Shown here one piece after another: positions 1 to 7,883 of a DNA stretch of 64,000 nucleotides. Location of the stretch: the NCBI GenBank assembly GCA_964622315.1, contig CAZUOY010000001.1, positions 22,887 through 86,886 on the forward strand, read 5' to 3'. The notes under the pieces were generated by a model. That model was not told where the DNA came from and ran no database searches. It was given only the letters and a program-made list of their open reading frames with translations. Each line of letters begins with the position of its first letter. The stretch's first letter is position 1. The stretch comes from JAYFNU01 sp964622315 (GTDB lineage Bacteria; Bacillota; Clostridia; Oscillospirales; Ruminococcaceae). Made by a program: the position numbers and the translations under genes.

Positions 1-35
1 GGAATAAGCCAAACCAAAACAGAAAACAATATTTT

Positions 36-66
36 AAGAGCTTCGGGCCAACCGAAGCTCTTTTCT
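36..66 (+). terminator. Terminator of an upstream gene outside the window
   Basis: Perfect 11-bp arms (AAGAGCTTCGG at 36-46 and its complement at 52-62) around a 5-base loop, followed by a T-rich tail. No coding region lies before it in the window, so it probably ends a gene that lies to the left. Confidence 0.8.
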
Positions 67-110
67 TGCAACAATATTCACTAATTCCATTGATACGTTA
101 ATAGTTATTC

Positions 111-125
111 ATTTTACCGTAAAAT
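111..125. promoter_or_regulatory. Palindrome upstream of the opp promoter
   Basis: ATTTTAC-C-GTAAAAT is a perfect inverted repeat with 7-bp arms, 37 bases before the -35 box of the opp promoter. It could bind a regulator of peptide uptake. The regulator is not identifiable, and short AT-rich palindromes also arise by chance. Confidence 0.35.
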
Positions 126-161
126 GGCAGCGAAAGACGACGAAATTACCCGCATTTTCAT

Positions 162-190
162 TTGACATTGAAATAATAACAAACTATAAT
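162..190 (+). promoter_or_regulatory. Consensus sigma-A promoter of the opp operon
   Basis: TTGACA (162-167) and TATAAT (185-190) are both perfect consensus hexamers separated by 17 bases. Transcription would start near 197, giving a leader of about 50 bases before the oppB-like start at 246. Confidence 0.85.
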
Positions 191-245
191 TAAAAAATAT
201 TATTGTGTCTTTATGCATAATAAAAAATCTGTTAGGGGTGCTTTT

Positions 246-1157
246 ATGGGCAAATATATCATAAAAAGGGTATTATTGGCGCTTTTGTCGGTTTTTATCA
301 TTATTGCCATAACCTTTTTTGCAATGAATGCCATACCGGGCGGACCTTTTAATAAAGAGAAGGCAACCGACCCTGCGGTAAAGGCTTTACTTGAGGCTCG
401 CTTTAACCTCGACAAACCCGTCGGCACACAGTTTGTGCTCTATCTCAACAACCTGCTTCATGGCGACTTCGGTATCTCACTGAAGACCGGACGTGAAATT
501 ACCACAATAATAGGGGAGTCCTTCGCCATTTCGGCGAAGCTCGGCGGACTTGCGGCTATCTGCGCAATTATACCGGGGCTTCTGCTTGGAACGTGGGCGG
601 CGCTTGCACGCAACAAGCTGCCCGACAGAATTATAGTTTTCATAACAACCCTTTTTGTTTCGGTGCCGAGTTTCATACTCGCGACCTTCCTTCTGCTGGT
701 TTTCTGTTTGAAGCTGGGGTGGCTGCCTGTATTCTCGGTAGACAACCAAAACTATCTGCTACCGATAATAGCGCTCAGCTTCTATCCAATGGCATACATC
801 ACCCGTCTTACAAAGTCCAGCCTTCTTGACGTATTAGGTCAAGATTACATCAGAACCGCGAGGGCGAAGGGGCTTTCTCAAAGCAAGGTGATAATTAAAC
901 ATGCGCTTCGCAACGCGCTTATCCCCGTCGTAACCTATGTAGGTCCAATGGTTGCCTACATTTTAACGGGCAGCTTAGTGGTTGAAACGGTCTTTACAAT
1001 CGGCGGTCTTGGAACAAAGTTTGTCGCGTCAATAAATAATCTCGACTATCCGCTGATTATGGCAACGACAATATTCCTTGCGACAATCATGGTTATAATG
1101 ACGCTTCTCAGCGACCTTGCTTATAAGCTCATTGACCCCAACATTGACTTTGAATAG
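246..1157 (+). CDS. oppB: Oligopeptide/dipeptide ABC transporter permease (OppB/DppB type)
   Basis: Inner-membrane permease of a peptide importer; it forms the translocation channel with the next gene product. The 303-residue protein starts MGKYIIKRV, the typical OppB beginning (one helix, then the periplasmic MNAIPGGPF region), and ends in the usual IDPNIDFE-like tail. The conserved binding-protein-dependent permease stretch with the EAA-like loop (DYIRTARAKGLS) that docks on the ATPases is present. I chose ATG 246 over the in-frame ATG at 213 because AGGGGTG lies just before it and the N-terminus then matches the family. It is the first gene of an oppBCDF operon behind a consensus promoter. 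The substrate (oligopeptide, dipeptide or another small molecule) cannot be told from the permease alone. Confidence 0.92.
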   Translation: MGKYIIKRVLLALLSVFIIIAITFFAMNAIPGGPFNKEKATDPAVKALLEARFNLDKPVGTQFVLYLNNLLHGDFGISLKTGREITTIIGESFAISAKLGGLAAICAIIPGLLLGTWAALARNKLPDRIIVFITTLFVSVPSFILATFLLLVFCLKLGWLPVFSVDNQNYLLPIIALSFYPMAYITRLTKSSLLDVLGQDYIRTARAKGLSQSKVIIKHALRNALIPVVTYVGPMVAYILTGSLVVETVFTIGGLGTKFVASINNLDYPLIMATTIFLATIMVIMTLLSDLAYKLIDPNIDFE

Positions 1158-1171
1158 AAAGGCTGAGGAAG

Positions 1172-2254
1172 ATGAAAGATAAAAAAGATAGCGATAAATT
1201 GCCTAAGAAGAACCCTCTCAGTATGCAAATAGACCTCAGCAAATTTGAGCCTGCGACCGCCGACGAAAAGCGTCAGCAGGACACGATGCGCCCGTCCACC
1301 ACCTTTTTTAAGGACGGAATGAAAAAGCTTTCAAGAAACCCTCTGGCTTTGGCGAGTATAATTGTGCTCGCGGTAATTGTAATTGTAATTTTTGTCGCGC
1401 CGCTTATCTGCCCGTACAGCTATGAGGATATGGTGACTATCGACGGGAAGCGCGATAAAACGGCAAAGAACCTTCCGCCGTTCACCTATTCTGAGCTTGA
1501 ACAGAAAGCTATTGATAACGGTGAGAAGCTTTTCCCGCATATCTTTGGAACCGACGCACTCGGACGCGATTATTTTATCCGAGTGATTTACGGCACACGC
1601 GTATCGCTCGCCGTCGGTCTGTTCGCGAGCTTGATTGTTCTTGTGATTGGTCTGATTTATGGTTCTATTTCGGGATACTGTGGCGGCAAGGTAGACCTAA
1701 TTATGATGCGAATAGTTGACATAATCTATTCGCTGCCGGATATGCTTATAGTCATTCTTTTGTCTGTGGTGTTGCACAGTGTGCTTGCCTCGGCGCCGTC
1801 GGGCTCGCTTATGCAGCGGCTTGGAACTAATATGATAAGCTTGTTCGTTGTGTTCGGGCTTCTCTATTGGGTGGGTATGGCGCGCCTCGTCAGAGGACAG
1901 GTTTTATATATCAAGAACAACGAGTATGTGCTTGCCGCACGCGCTCTCGGTGCAAAGCCGGGAAGAATAATTAAGAAGCATATACTTCCCAACTGTATGA
2001 GCGTTATATTTATTTCGGCGGCTCTGCAAATTCCGTCCGCGATATTTACCGAAAGCTTCCTGAGCTTCGTCGGCCTTGGAGTGCAAGCGCCGATGCCCAG
2101 CCTCGGCTCACTTGCCAACGCCGCGCGCGAGGGCCTTCAAAGCTACCCCTACAAGCTGATTTATCCGTCTATAGTCATTTGTCTTATTGTTCTTTCGTTC
2201 AACCTTTTGGGCGACGGACTTAGAGACGCCTTTGACCCGAAGTTAAGGAGATAG
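1172..2254 (+). CDS. oppC: Oligopeptide/dipeptide ABC transporter permease (OppC/DppC type)
   Basis: Second channel subunit of the peptide importer, 360 residues. The cytoplasmic N-terminal extension of about 65 residues is lysine-rich. A first membrane helix (about 66-88) precedes the external loop holding the FGTDALGRDYFIRVIYGTR motif that is diagnostic for OppC/DppC. The EAA loop (NNEYVLAARALGAKP) and the C-terminal NLLGDGLRDAFDP motif are intact. It starts 14 bases after oppB with GAGGAAG as ribosome site, so the two are cotranscribed. The only variation from the usual length (about 300) is the longer N-terminal tail plus an insertion between helix 1 and the GTD motif. Confidence 0.92.
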   Translation: MKDKKDSDKLPKKNPLSMQIDLSKFEPATADEKRQQDTMRPSTTFFKDGMKKLSRNPLALASIIVLAVIVIVIFVAPLICPYSYEDMVTIDGKRDKTAKNLPPFTYSELEQKAIDNGEKLFPHIFGTDALGRDYFIRVIYGTRVSLAVGLFASLIVLVIGLIYGSISGYCGGKVDLIMMRIVDIIYSLPDMLIVILLSVVLHSVLASAPSGSLMQRLGTNMISLFVVFGLLYWVGMARLVRGQVLYIKNNEYVLAARALGAKPGRIIKKHILPNCMSVIFISAALQIPSAIFTESFLSFVGLGVQAPMPSLGSLANAAREGLQSYPYKLIYPSIVICLIVLSFNLLGDGLRDAFDPKLRR

Positions 2255-2258
2255 CGTT

Positions 2259-3275
2259 ATGGATAACGAGAAGAATATTCTACAGGTAAAAAACCTTAAA
2301 ACCTCGTTCTTCACCGACGCTGGCGTTGCCGTGGCGGTAAACGGGCTAACCTTCAACCTTGATAAAGGAAAGATACTTGGCATAGTCGGCGAATCCGGAA
2401 GCGGCAAGAGCGTTACGGCTTACTCTATTATGGGCATTCTCGCGGACACGGGAAGGATTGTGGACGGCGAAATTCTTTATAAGGGCGAGGATGTAACGAA
2501 ATACTCAAAGAAGAAGATGCAGCAGTTCCGCGGAAAGAATGTAAGCATAATCTTCCAAGACCCAATGACCTCGCTGAACCCTGTTTATACGGTGGGAAAC
2601 CAGCTTATGGAGGGCATAATGCTCCACACCGACCGTAACCGTAAGCAGGCATACGAGCGGGCGCTCGAAATGCTTACCCTTGTCGGAGTGAACGACCCCG
2701 AAAGAAGAATTAAACAGTATCCAAGCGAGCTTTCGGGCGGTCTTCGCCAGCGCGTAATGATAGCAATGGCAATGGCGTGCGAGCCGGATATTCTTATAGC
2801 GGACGAGCCGACAACAGCGCTCGACGTTACAATTCAAGCTCAGATACTTGAGCTTATGAAAGACCTTCAAAAGAAGCTCGGTATGTCCATAATTCTCATA
2901 ACCCATGACCTCGGTGTAATCGCGAGCATGTGCGACGAGATAATCGTTATGTACGGCGGTCGTGTTTGCGAACGCGGAACGGCGGACGAGATTTTCTATA
3001 ACCCGAAGCATGAATACACAAAGGGACTTCTTCGTTCTATTCCGAAAGAGAGTAGCATGAACGAGCGACTTGTTCCTATTGCGGGCTCGCCTATCGACGT
3101 GCTTAATATGCCGAAGGGCTGCGCTTTTTCGGCTCGGTGCGACTGTGCTATGAAGATTTGCCTTGAGGAGCACCCCGAGGAGTTATGGGTGGCGAACGAC
3201 CATCTCGCTTCCTGCTGGATGAACGCGAAACCCGACGCGGCAAAAAAGAAAAGCAAGGGAGGCGAAAAGGAATGA
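2259..3275 (+). CDS. oppD: Peptide ABC transporter ATP-binding protein (OppD/DppD type)
   Basis: Cytoplasmic ATPase that powers peptide import together with OppF; 338 residues, the normal length. Walker A is GESGSGKS, the signature is LSGGLRQRV, and Walker B is ILIADEPTTALD followed by the switch histidine in LITHDLGV. The C-terminal oligopeptide-transporter domain carries the cysteine cluster GCAFSARCDCAMKIC plus a later Cys, which in related proteins has been linked to an iron-sulfur site. It starts 4 bases after the oppC stop and its last bases overlap the oppF start (ATGA), indicating translational coupling. Confidence 0.94.
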   Translation: MDNEKNILQVKNLKTSFFTDAGVAVAVNGLTFNLDKGKILGIVGESGSGKSVTAYSIMGILADTGRIVDGEILYKGEDVTKYSKKKMQQFRGKNVSIIFQDPMTSLNPVYTVGNQLMEGIMLHTDRNRKQAYERALEMLTLVGVNDPERRIKQYPSELSGGLRQRVMIAMAMACEPDILIADEPTTALDVTIQAQILELMKDLQKKLGMSIILITHDLGVIASMCDEIIVMYGGRVCERGTADEIFYNPKHEYTKGLLRSIPKESSMNERLVPIAGSPIDVLNMPKGCAFSARCDCAMKICLEEHPEELWVANDHLASCWMNAKPDAAKKKSKGGEKE

Positions 3276-4237
3276 AGAAGGACGACAACATAGTTGAAAT
3301 CAAAAACCTGAAGCAGTATTTCCCCGTAAAGACGGGCTTCTTTAAAACGATACCTCTCAAAGCTGTGGACGATGTTTCCTTTTCGATTAAACGTGGCGAA
3401 ACGCTCGGACTCGTCGGCGAATCAGGCTGTGGAAAAACCACGGTCGGACGCACGATTCTAAGGCTATACAAACCCACCGCGGGTCAGGTCTTTTTTGACG
3501 GAAACGAGATAACCGACGGCAACATTGACCAGTACCGTAAACGTATGCAGATGGTTTTCCAAGACCCATATTCCTCGCTTAACCCGAGAATGACGGTTTC
3601 CGATATAATCGGCGAGCCGCTTGATATTCACAAGCTCTATTCAAGCCCCGCCGAGCGCAAGGAGAAGATAGCTGAGCTTATGAGTCTTGTCGGGCTCGGA
3701 ACAGAGCACGCCAACCGCTACGCTCACGAATTCAGCGGCGGACAGCGCCAGAGAATAGGCATAGCCCGAGCACTTGCCGTCAACCCCGAGTTTATTATCT
3801 GCGACGAGCCTGTTTCGGCTCTTGACGTTTCCATTCAAGCGCAGATTATAAATACTTTTGAGGACCTACAGAAGAAGCTGGGTATAACCTATCTGTTTAT
3901 TGCACATGACCTTATGGTTGTTCACCACATAAGCAATCGAATCGCGGTTATGTATCTCGGAAAAATAGTCGAGATTGGCTCAGCCGACGAGATAAACAAC
4001 GCGCCGATTCATCCCTACACAGTGTCGCTTATCTCCGCCGTTCCGATACCCGACCCCAAAACCGCGAGGGAGCGCAAGAGGATAGTTCTTGAAGGTGACG
4101 TTCCGAGTCCGCTAAAGATGCCAAGCGGCTGTCCGTTTAGGACAAGGTGCGCCTACGCAACGGAAAAGTGCGCCGAGGTTTGTCCTCAGCTTACCGACCG
4201 TAAGGACGGTCATATGGTTGCTTGCTGGAATAAGTAA
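3272..4237 (+). CDS. oppF: Peptide ABC transporter ATP-binding protein (OppF/DppF type)
   Basis: Second ATPase of the importer, 321 residues from ATG 3272. Walker A is GESGCGKT, the signature FSGGQRQRIG, Walker B IICDEPVSALD, switch His in IAHDLMVV. The C-terminal cysteine motif GCPFRTRCAYATEKC is typical of the family. A longer reading frame opens at 3185, but it runs through the oppD coding sequence. The ATG at 3272 overlaps the oppD stop by four bases, has AGGCGAAAAGG before it, and gives the canonical N-terminus (IVEIKNLKQYFPV). Confidence 0.94.
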   Translation: MKKDDNIVEIKNLKQYFPVKTGFFKTIPLKAVDDVSFSIKRGETLGLVGESGCGKTTVGRTILRLYKPTAGQVFFDGNEITDGNIDQYRKRMQMVFQDPYSSLNPRMTVSDIIGEPLDIHKLYSSPAERKEKIAELMSLVGLGTEHANRYAHEFSGGQRQRIGIARALAVNPEFIICDEPVSALDVSIQAQIINTFEDLQKKLGITYLFIAHDLMVVHHISNRIAVMYLGKIVEIGSADEINNAPIHPYTVSLISAVPIPDPKTARERKRIVLEGDVPSPLKMPSGCPFRTRCAYATEKCAEVCPQLTDRKDGHMVACWNK

Positions 4238-4299
4238 AAACTGCCTAAAACGGTAGCTTTTTGTTAGAGAATTGTAATGATTGAGTTACCTTTATTTAA

Positions 4300-4328
4300 T
4301 TGACATTGCTTTAACAATCTGCTATTCT
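4300..4328 (+). promoter_or_regulatory. Promoter of the peptide-binding lipoprotein gene
   Basis: TTGACA (4300-4305), 17-base spacer, TATTCT (4323-4328). It lies in the 285-base gap after oppF, so the binding-protein gene has its own strong start, as is usual for a component needed in excess over the transporter. The transcript would carry a leader of about 190 bases containing the two hairpins at 4375-4414. Confidence 0.75.
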
Positions 4329-4374
4329 GTTTCCAACCATATATAGCGAAAAACAGCGAAAAAAGAAGAATAAC

Positions 4375-4414
4375 AAAGGGGACGTCCCCTTTAGATTTGC
4401 CCTGCGGGCAAATC
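4375..4414. repeat. Two adjacent perfect hairpins in the binding-protein leader
   Basis: AAAGGGGACGTCCCCTTT (4375-4392) is an 18-bp perfect palindrome. One base later GATTTGCCC-TGC-GGGCAAATC (4394-4414) forms a 9-bp stem with a 3-base loop. Neither is followed by a T-run, so they are not ordinary terminators. They sit in the 5' leader of the downstream gene and could stabilise the transcript, act as processing sites, or be the scar of a small palindromic element. The remainder of the leader (4415-4510) shows nothing I recognise. Confidence 0.6.
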
Positions 4415-4522
4415 AACTACTTTATTTAAAACGTGTACGGTTTGAGCTTGCGCTCCCGTTTAGCGGTGCGGCTTGTTTGGACGAAGGCGTTTTAATAGAT
4501 ATTAAAGAAGGAGATATTAGAG

Positions 4523-6238
4523 ATGAAAAAGATTTTTGCAATTGTTCTTGTTCTTGTCTTGGCGCTCTCCGTATTTGCCGCTTGCGGTAAAAAGGAAGCT
4601 GACCCCACCGCACCTTTCTCTTGGGACCATTACGATGAACTTATCGGCCAAGTACGCGCTGAGACAGACCTCGTAAAGCGCGAGGCGCTTATGCACGAGG
4701 CTGAGGATGTACTTATGGAGTCGGGCGCTATTCTGCCTATTTACTACTATAATGACATCTATCTTATGAAGGACGGCATTGAGGGCTTCTACTGCACCCC
4801 CTACGGCTACAAGTACTTCATGAACGCGACCTTTGGCGACGCCACAACCCTTCGCATAAACCTTGCGAGCGAGCCCGATAAGCTTGACCCGGCGCTCAAC
4901 TCCTCCGTTGACGGAGCGTGCCTCGCGGTTAACTCCTTCGGCGGTCTTTACACCTACAACGCGGACAATCAGCTTGTTCCGAACTTCGCTGAGTCGTGTG
5001 AAGAATCCGAGGACGGACTTACCTATGTATTCACATTACGTGACGGTCTTAAGTGGTCTGACGGCACACCGCTTACCGCTAAGGACTTCGAGTATTCCTG
5101 GACCAGAGCTGTTGCGGCAGAAACCGCTTCCGACTATGCTTATATGTTCGACAGCGGCAATATCGCGAGCTGGAAGGCCTCCGACGACGGAAAAACCTTT
5201 ACTGTTACACTTTCCTCGCCGAGCCCCTATTTCTTTGACCTTTGCGCTTTCCCGACATTCTATGCTGTAAATCAGGCGTGTGTTGAAGCTTCCCAGACAG
5301 CTGACAACCCCGGCGCATGGGCGACCGAGGCGGGCTTTGTCTGCAGCGGTGCTTATATGCTCACCGAGTGGACACATGACGTCAGCATGGTTTACGAGAA
5401 GAACCCCAACTACTGGGATGCCGAAAATGTAAAGATTGAACGCCTTGAGTTCATGCTCTCCGCTGACGATACCGCTATCTTTGCGGCTTACAACGCCGGA
5501 GACCTTGATTTCGCCGACACAGTACCTACCGACGAAATCGCGAACCTTCTTACAAACAAAGAGTTCTATGTTGTTGACGAGCTCGGCACATACTATGTCG
5601 GCTTCAACGTCAAGTCCAGCCTTTTCGGCGGCAAGACTGTTGAGCAGGCAAACGCTATGAGAAGGGCTTTCGCTCTGCTCATCGACCGCGAGTATATCTG
5701 CGAGACAGTAGGACAGACCGGACAAAAGCCCGCGACCTCCTTCCTGCCTTACAATATGTCTGACGGACACGGCGGCGAGTTCAAGTCCAACGACAACGCA
5801 TATACTTATCCCAACGCTGAATCTCTCGGATATATCCCCGTTGACCCCGATGTAGCTGAGGCTATCTCGCTTCTTGAGTCCGCGGGCTTCGAGTTCAAGG
5901 ACGGAAAGCTTTCCTCCAAGACCCCCATTTCGATGGAGTATCTTACTAACGACGGAACCGGACACATTGCTGTTGCCGAGTGCATTCAGCAGGACTTCGC
6001 GAAGGTCGGCATTGATATTACCATCCGCACATGCGACTGGAACACCTTCCTTGACGAGAGAAAAGCCGGTAACTACGACATCGCGCGTAACGGTTGGGTA
6101 GCTGACTTCAACGACCCGATTAACATGCTTGAAATGTGGACAATTGACAGCGGAAACAACGACTGCCAGTTTGGTAGATTCACCGACGAAGAAGCGGCTG
6201 CTTACGATGCATTTGTTGCTGAGCAGCAGGCGAAATAA
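4523..6238 (+). CDS. Peptide-binding lipoprotein (OppA-like), apparently circularly permuted
   Basis: Extracytoplasmic solute-binding protein (SBP family 5) that captures substrate for the upstream OppBCDF importer. Residues 1-20 are a lipoprotein signal peptide with the lipidated Cys at 21 (FAAC). The canonical mature OppA start (LRINLASEPDKLDPAL) appears only at about residue 110. Residues 36-104 instead look like the normal OppA C-terminus: YDELIGQVRAETD, KREALMHEAEDVLM, ILPIYYYNDIYLMKDGIEGF, and YGYKYFMNATF. At the other end the protein stops at about residue 571 with YDAFVAEQQAK, exactly where that C-terminal helix-strand segment would normally follow. The last 70 residues of the family fold thus sit at the front. 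Ribosome site AAGGAGATATTAG is good. Transporter partnership is inferred from position. Confidence 0.88.
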   Translation: MKKIFAIVLVLVLALSVFAACGKKEADPTAPFSWDHYDELIGQVRAETDLVKREALMHEAEDVLMESGAILPIYYYNDIYLMKDGIEGFYCTPYGYKYFMNATFGDATTLRINLASEPDKLDPALNSSVDGACLAVNSFGGLYTYNADNQLVPNFAESCEESEDGLTYVFTLRDGLKWSDGTPLTAKDFEYSWTRAVAAETASDYAYMFDSGNIASWKASDDGKTFTVTLSSPSPYFFDLCAFPTFYAVNQACVEASQTADNPGAWATEAGFVCSGAYMLTEWTHDVSMVYEKNPNYWDAENVKIERLEFMLSADDTAIFAAYNAGDLDFADTVPTDEIANLLTNKEFYVVDELGTYYVGFNVKSSLFGGKTVEQANAMRRAFALLIDREYICETVGQTGQKPATSFLPYNMSDGHGGEFKSNDNAYTYPNAESLGYIPVDPDVAEAISLLESAGFEFKDGKLSSKTPISMEYLTNDGTGHIAVAECIQQDFAKVGIDITIRTCDWNTFLDERKAGNYDIARNGWVADFNDPINMLEMWTIDSGNNDCQFGRFTDEEAAAYDAFVAEQQAK

Positions 6239-6263
6239 GAAGTTTAACTTTTAAGTTAGCTTT

Positions 6264-6297
6264 GCGCCCTCGGGATAATAATCTCGGGGGCGCTTTT
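6264..6297 (+). terminator. Terminator after the binding-protein gene
   Basis: GCGCCCTCGGGA (6264-6275) pairs with TCTCGGGGGCGC (6282-6293), allowing two G-U pairs, followed by TTTT and later a longer T-run. It ends the opp/binding-protein transcription unit. Confidence 0.75.
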
Positions 6298-6334
6298 ACT
6301 TTTTTTCGAGGGTATGGCGAAGCTTAGCAAGCCC

Positions 6335-6363
6335 TTGCGAAAAATGTCGTTAAGGGGTATAAT
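6335..6363 (+). promoter_or_regulatory. Promoter of the MATE transporter gene
   Basis: TTGCGA (6335-6340), 17 bases, perfect TATAAT (6358-6363). The start codon follows 28 bases downstream behind TTAGGAGA, giving a very short leader. Confidence 0.75.
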
Positions 6364-6391
6364 TTAAACACTATTTTAGGAGATATAATTA

Positions 6392-7792
6392 ATGCAGGTT
6401 GATGAAGTTTTAAACAAAAAGGGCGCGATTTTCAAGCTTACCTTCTCGTCCTTTATCATTTCTTTTCTGTCCATTCTGGTTAACAACGTCGACCAGCTGA
6501 TGATAAGCCGATACTCTCAGACGTCGGTCGCGGCGGTGGGCAACGCAAACCAGGTCTCATGGATTCTGCTTTTGCTTCTTACTGTGGTTTCCAACGCCTC
6601 GGTAATACTTATTGCTCAGTACAAAGGCGCAAACAACAAGAAGCTCGAACACGAAACCTATGCGGTTTCGGTGGTCTTTAATGTGGCGCTCAGCTTGATT
6701 ATCGGCGCAGTGCTTATTGCCTTTGGGCACGGAATGTTCCGCCTTATGAATATAACCGACCCCGTTATTCTTGAGCAGGCGTATGTATATATGGCAATAA
6801 CGGGCGGCTCAACGCTTTTTACCTCGATGTTAATTCTTTATGAGGCATTCTTTAAAAGCAACGCAATGCTTAAGGAATCGCTTATCGTCTCTATCGGGGT
6901 TAATCTCTTTAACATTTTGGGCAACTGGCTGCTCATCTACGGCATAGGACCTTTCCCCGAGCTTGGCTACGTGGGCGCGGCTATCTCCACCGTCGTGTCG
7001 AGGGTGCTCGGTGCCATCATACTAATTGTCGTATTCGGTAAAAGGGTAGGAAAGATAGATTTTTCCTGCTTGAAGCCGTTCCCCATAAACAGACTGAAAA
7101 AGCTTTTGGCTATCGGCATTCCGTCGGCTGGTGAAGGCTTCTCCTATGACGCGGCACAGCTGGTAATAATGAGCTTTATCAATACTCTCGGGCTTGTTGC
7201 TGTAAATACTAAGATATACGTTGCGCTAATCGTGTCGTTCGCCTACATTCTTACTATGTCGATTGGCGAGGTCAATCAGGTTGTTATCGGCTATATGCTC
7301 GGCGCAAAGCTGCATGACCGAGCAAACTCACAGGTAATGAAAAGCTTAGTTATCGGCATTATATGCTCGCTTACGCTTACTGTCGGGCTTTACTTTTCAA
7401 GTGATTTTGTAATCGGCTTGTTTATGTCGAAAACCGACCCGCAGGTAGTGGCTTTGCGCGCCGATATTCTCACGCTTGCGAAAAGCATTATGTTTATCGA
7501 AATTTTCCTTGAAACAGGCAGAGCGATTAACCTTGTTATGGTGCGTTCCCGTCAAGGCGCCGGTGACGTGAAGTTCCCAGTAATTATGTGCATAATAAGC
7601 TCGTGGTTCTGCTCGGTGCTCGGCGGCTACATTTTAGGCGTGAAGCTTGGCCTCGGACTCGCAGGCATTTGGATAGGAATAGCTATGGACGAGATTTGCA
7701 GAGGCATTGTGCTTATCTTCCGCTGGAAAGGCGGACGTTGGAGAAAGATAGATATTGTTACAGAGCCCGCGAAGGAAACGCCGGCAGAATAG
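6392..7792 (+). CDS. MATE family efflux transporter
   Basis: Polytopic membrane protein of 466 residues with about 12 hydrophobic segments in two pseudo-symmetric halves, as expected for the multidrug and toxin extrusion family (Na+ or H+ antiport of organic cations). Family hallmarks include the N-terminal LVNNVDQLMISRYS segment (a variant of the usual xDxxMvg motif), VAAVGNANQ, and the second-half start IGIPSAGEGFSYDAAQLV. It stands alone between its own promoter and terminator. The cargo is not predictable. Confidence 0.9.
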   Translation: MQVDEVLNKKGAIFKLTFSSFIISFLSILVNNVDQLMISRYSQTSVAAVGNANQVSWILLLLLTVVSNASVILIAQYKGANNKKLEHETYAVSVVFNVALSLIIGAVLIAFGHGMFRLMNITDPVILEQAYVYMAITGGSTLFTSMLILYEAFFKSNAMLKESLIVSIGVNLFNILGNWLLIYGIGPFPELGYVGAAISTVVSRVLGAIILIVVFGKRVGKIDFSCLKPFPINRLKKLLAIGIPSAGEGFSYDAAQLVIMSFINTLGLVAVNTKIYVALIVSFAYILTMSIGEVNQVVIGYMLGAKLHDRANSQVMKSLVIGIICSLTLTVGLYFSSDFVIGLFMSKTDPQVVALRADILTLAKSIMFIEIFLETGRAINLVMVRSRQGAGDVKFPVIMCIISSWFCSVLGGYILGVKLGLGLAGIWIGIAMDEICRGIVLIFRWKGGRWRKIDIVTEPAKETPAE

Positions 7793-7801
7793 AAGAAACA
7801 G

Positions 7802-7829
7802 AAAAGCGTCCGCAACCGCGGACGCTTTT
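7802..7829 (+). terminator. Terminator after the MATE gene
   Basis: AAAAGCGTCCGC - AACC - GCGGACGCTTTT: perfect 12-bp stem with a 4-base loop, ending in a T-run. Confidence 0.85.
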
Positions 7830-7883
7830 GTATATTTAGCGTTCTTTTGTAAAGACTATCTGTAAAAAGCGAAGGAGCGTATT

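Noticed and set aside
3148..3477. 109-codon minus-strand frame across the oppD/oppF joint
   Set aside because: Antisense to two certain genes; composition is an artefact.
4375..4414. Insertion-sequence ends
   Set aside because: The two palindromes are adjacent rather than flanking a gene, and no transposase or target duplication is seen.
4422..4613. 63-codon minus-strand frame in the opp spacer
   Set aside because: It overlaps the leader and signal-peptide coding region of the binding protein and has no ribosome site.
5036..5965. 309-codon minus-strand frame
   Set aside because: Antisense to the binding-protein gene; low-complexity Ser/Val/Gly translation without family features.
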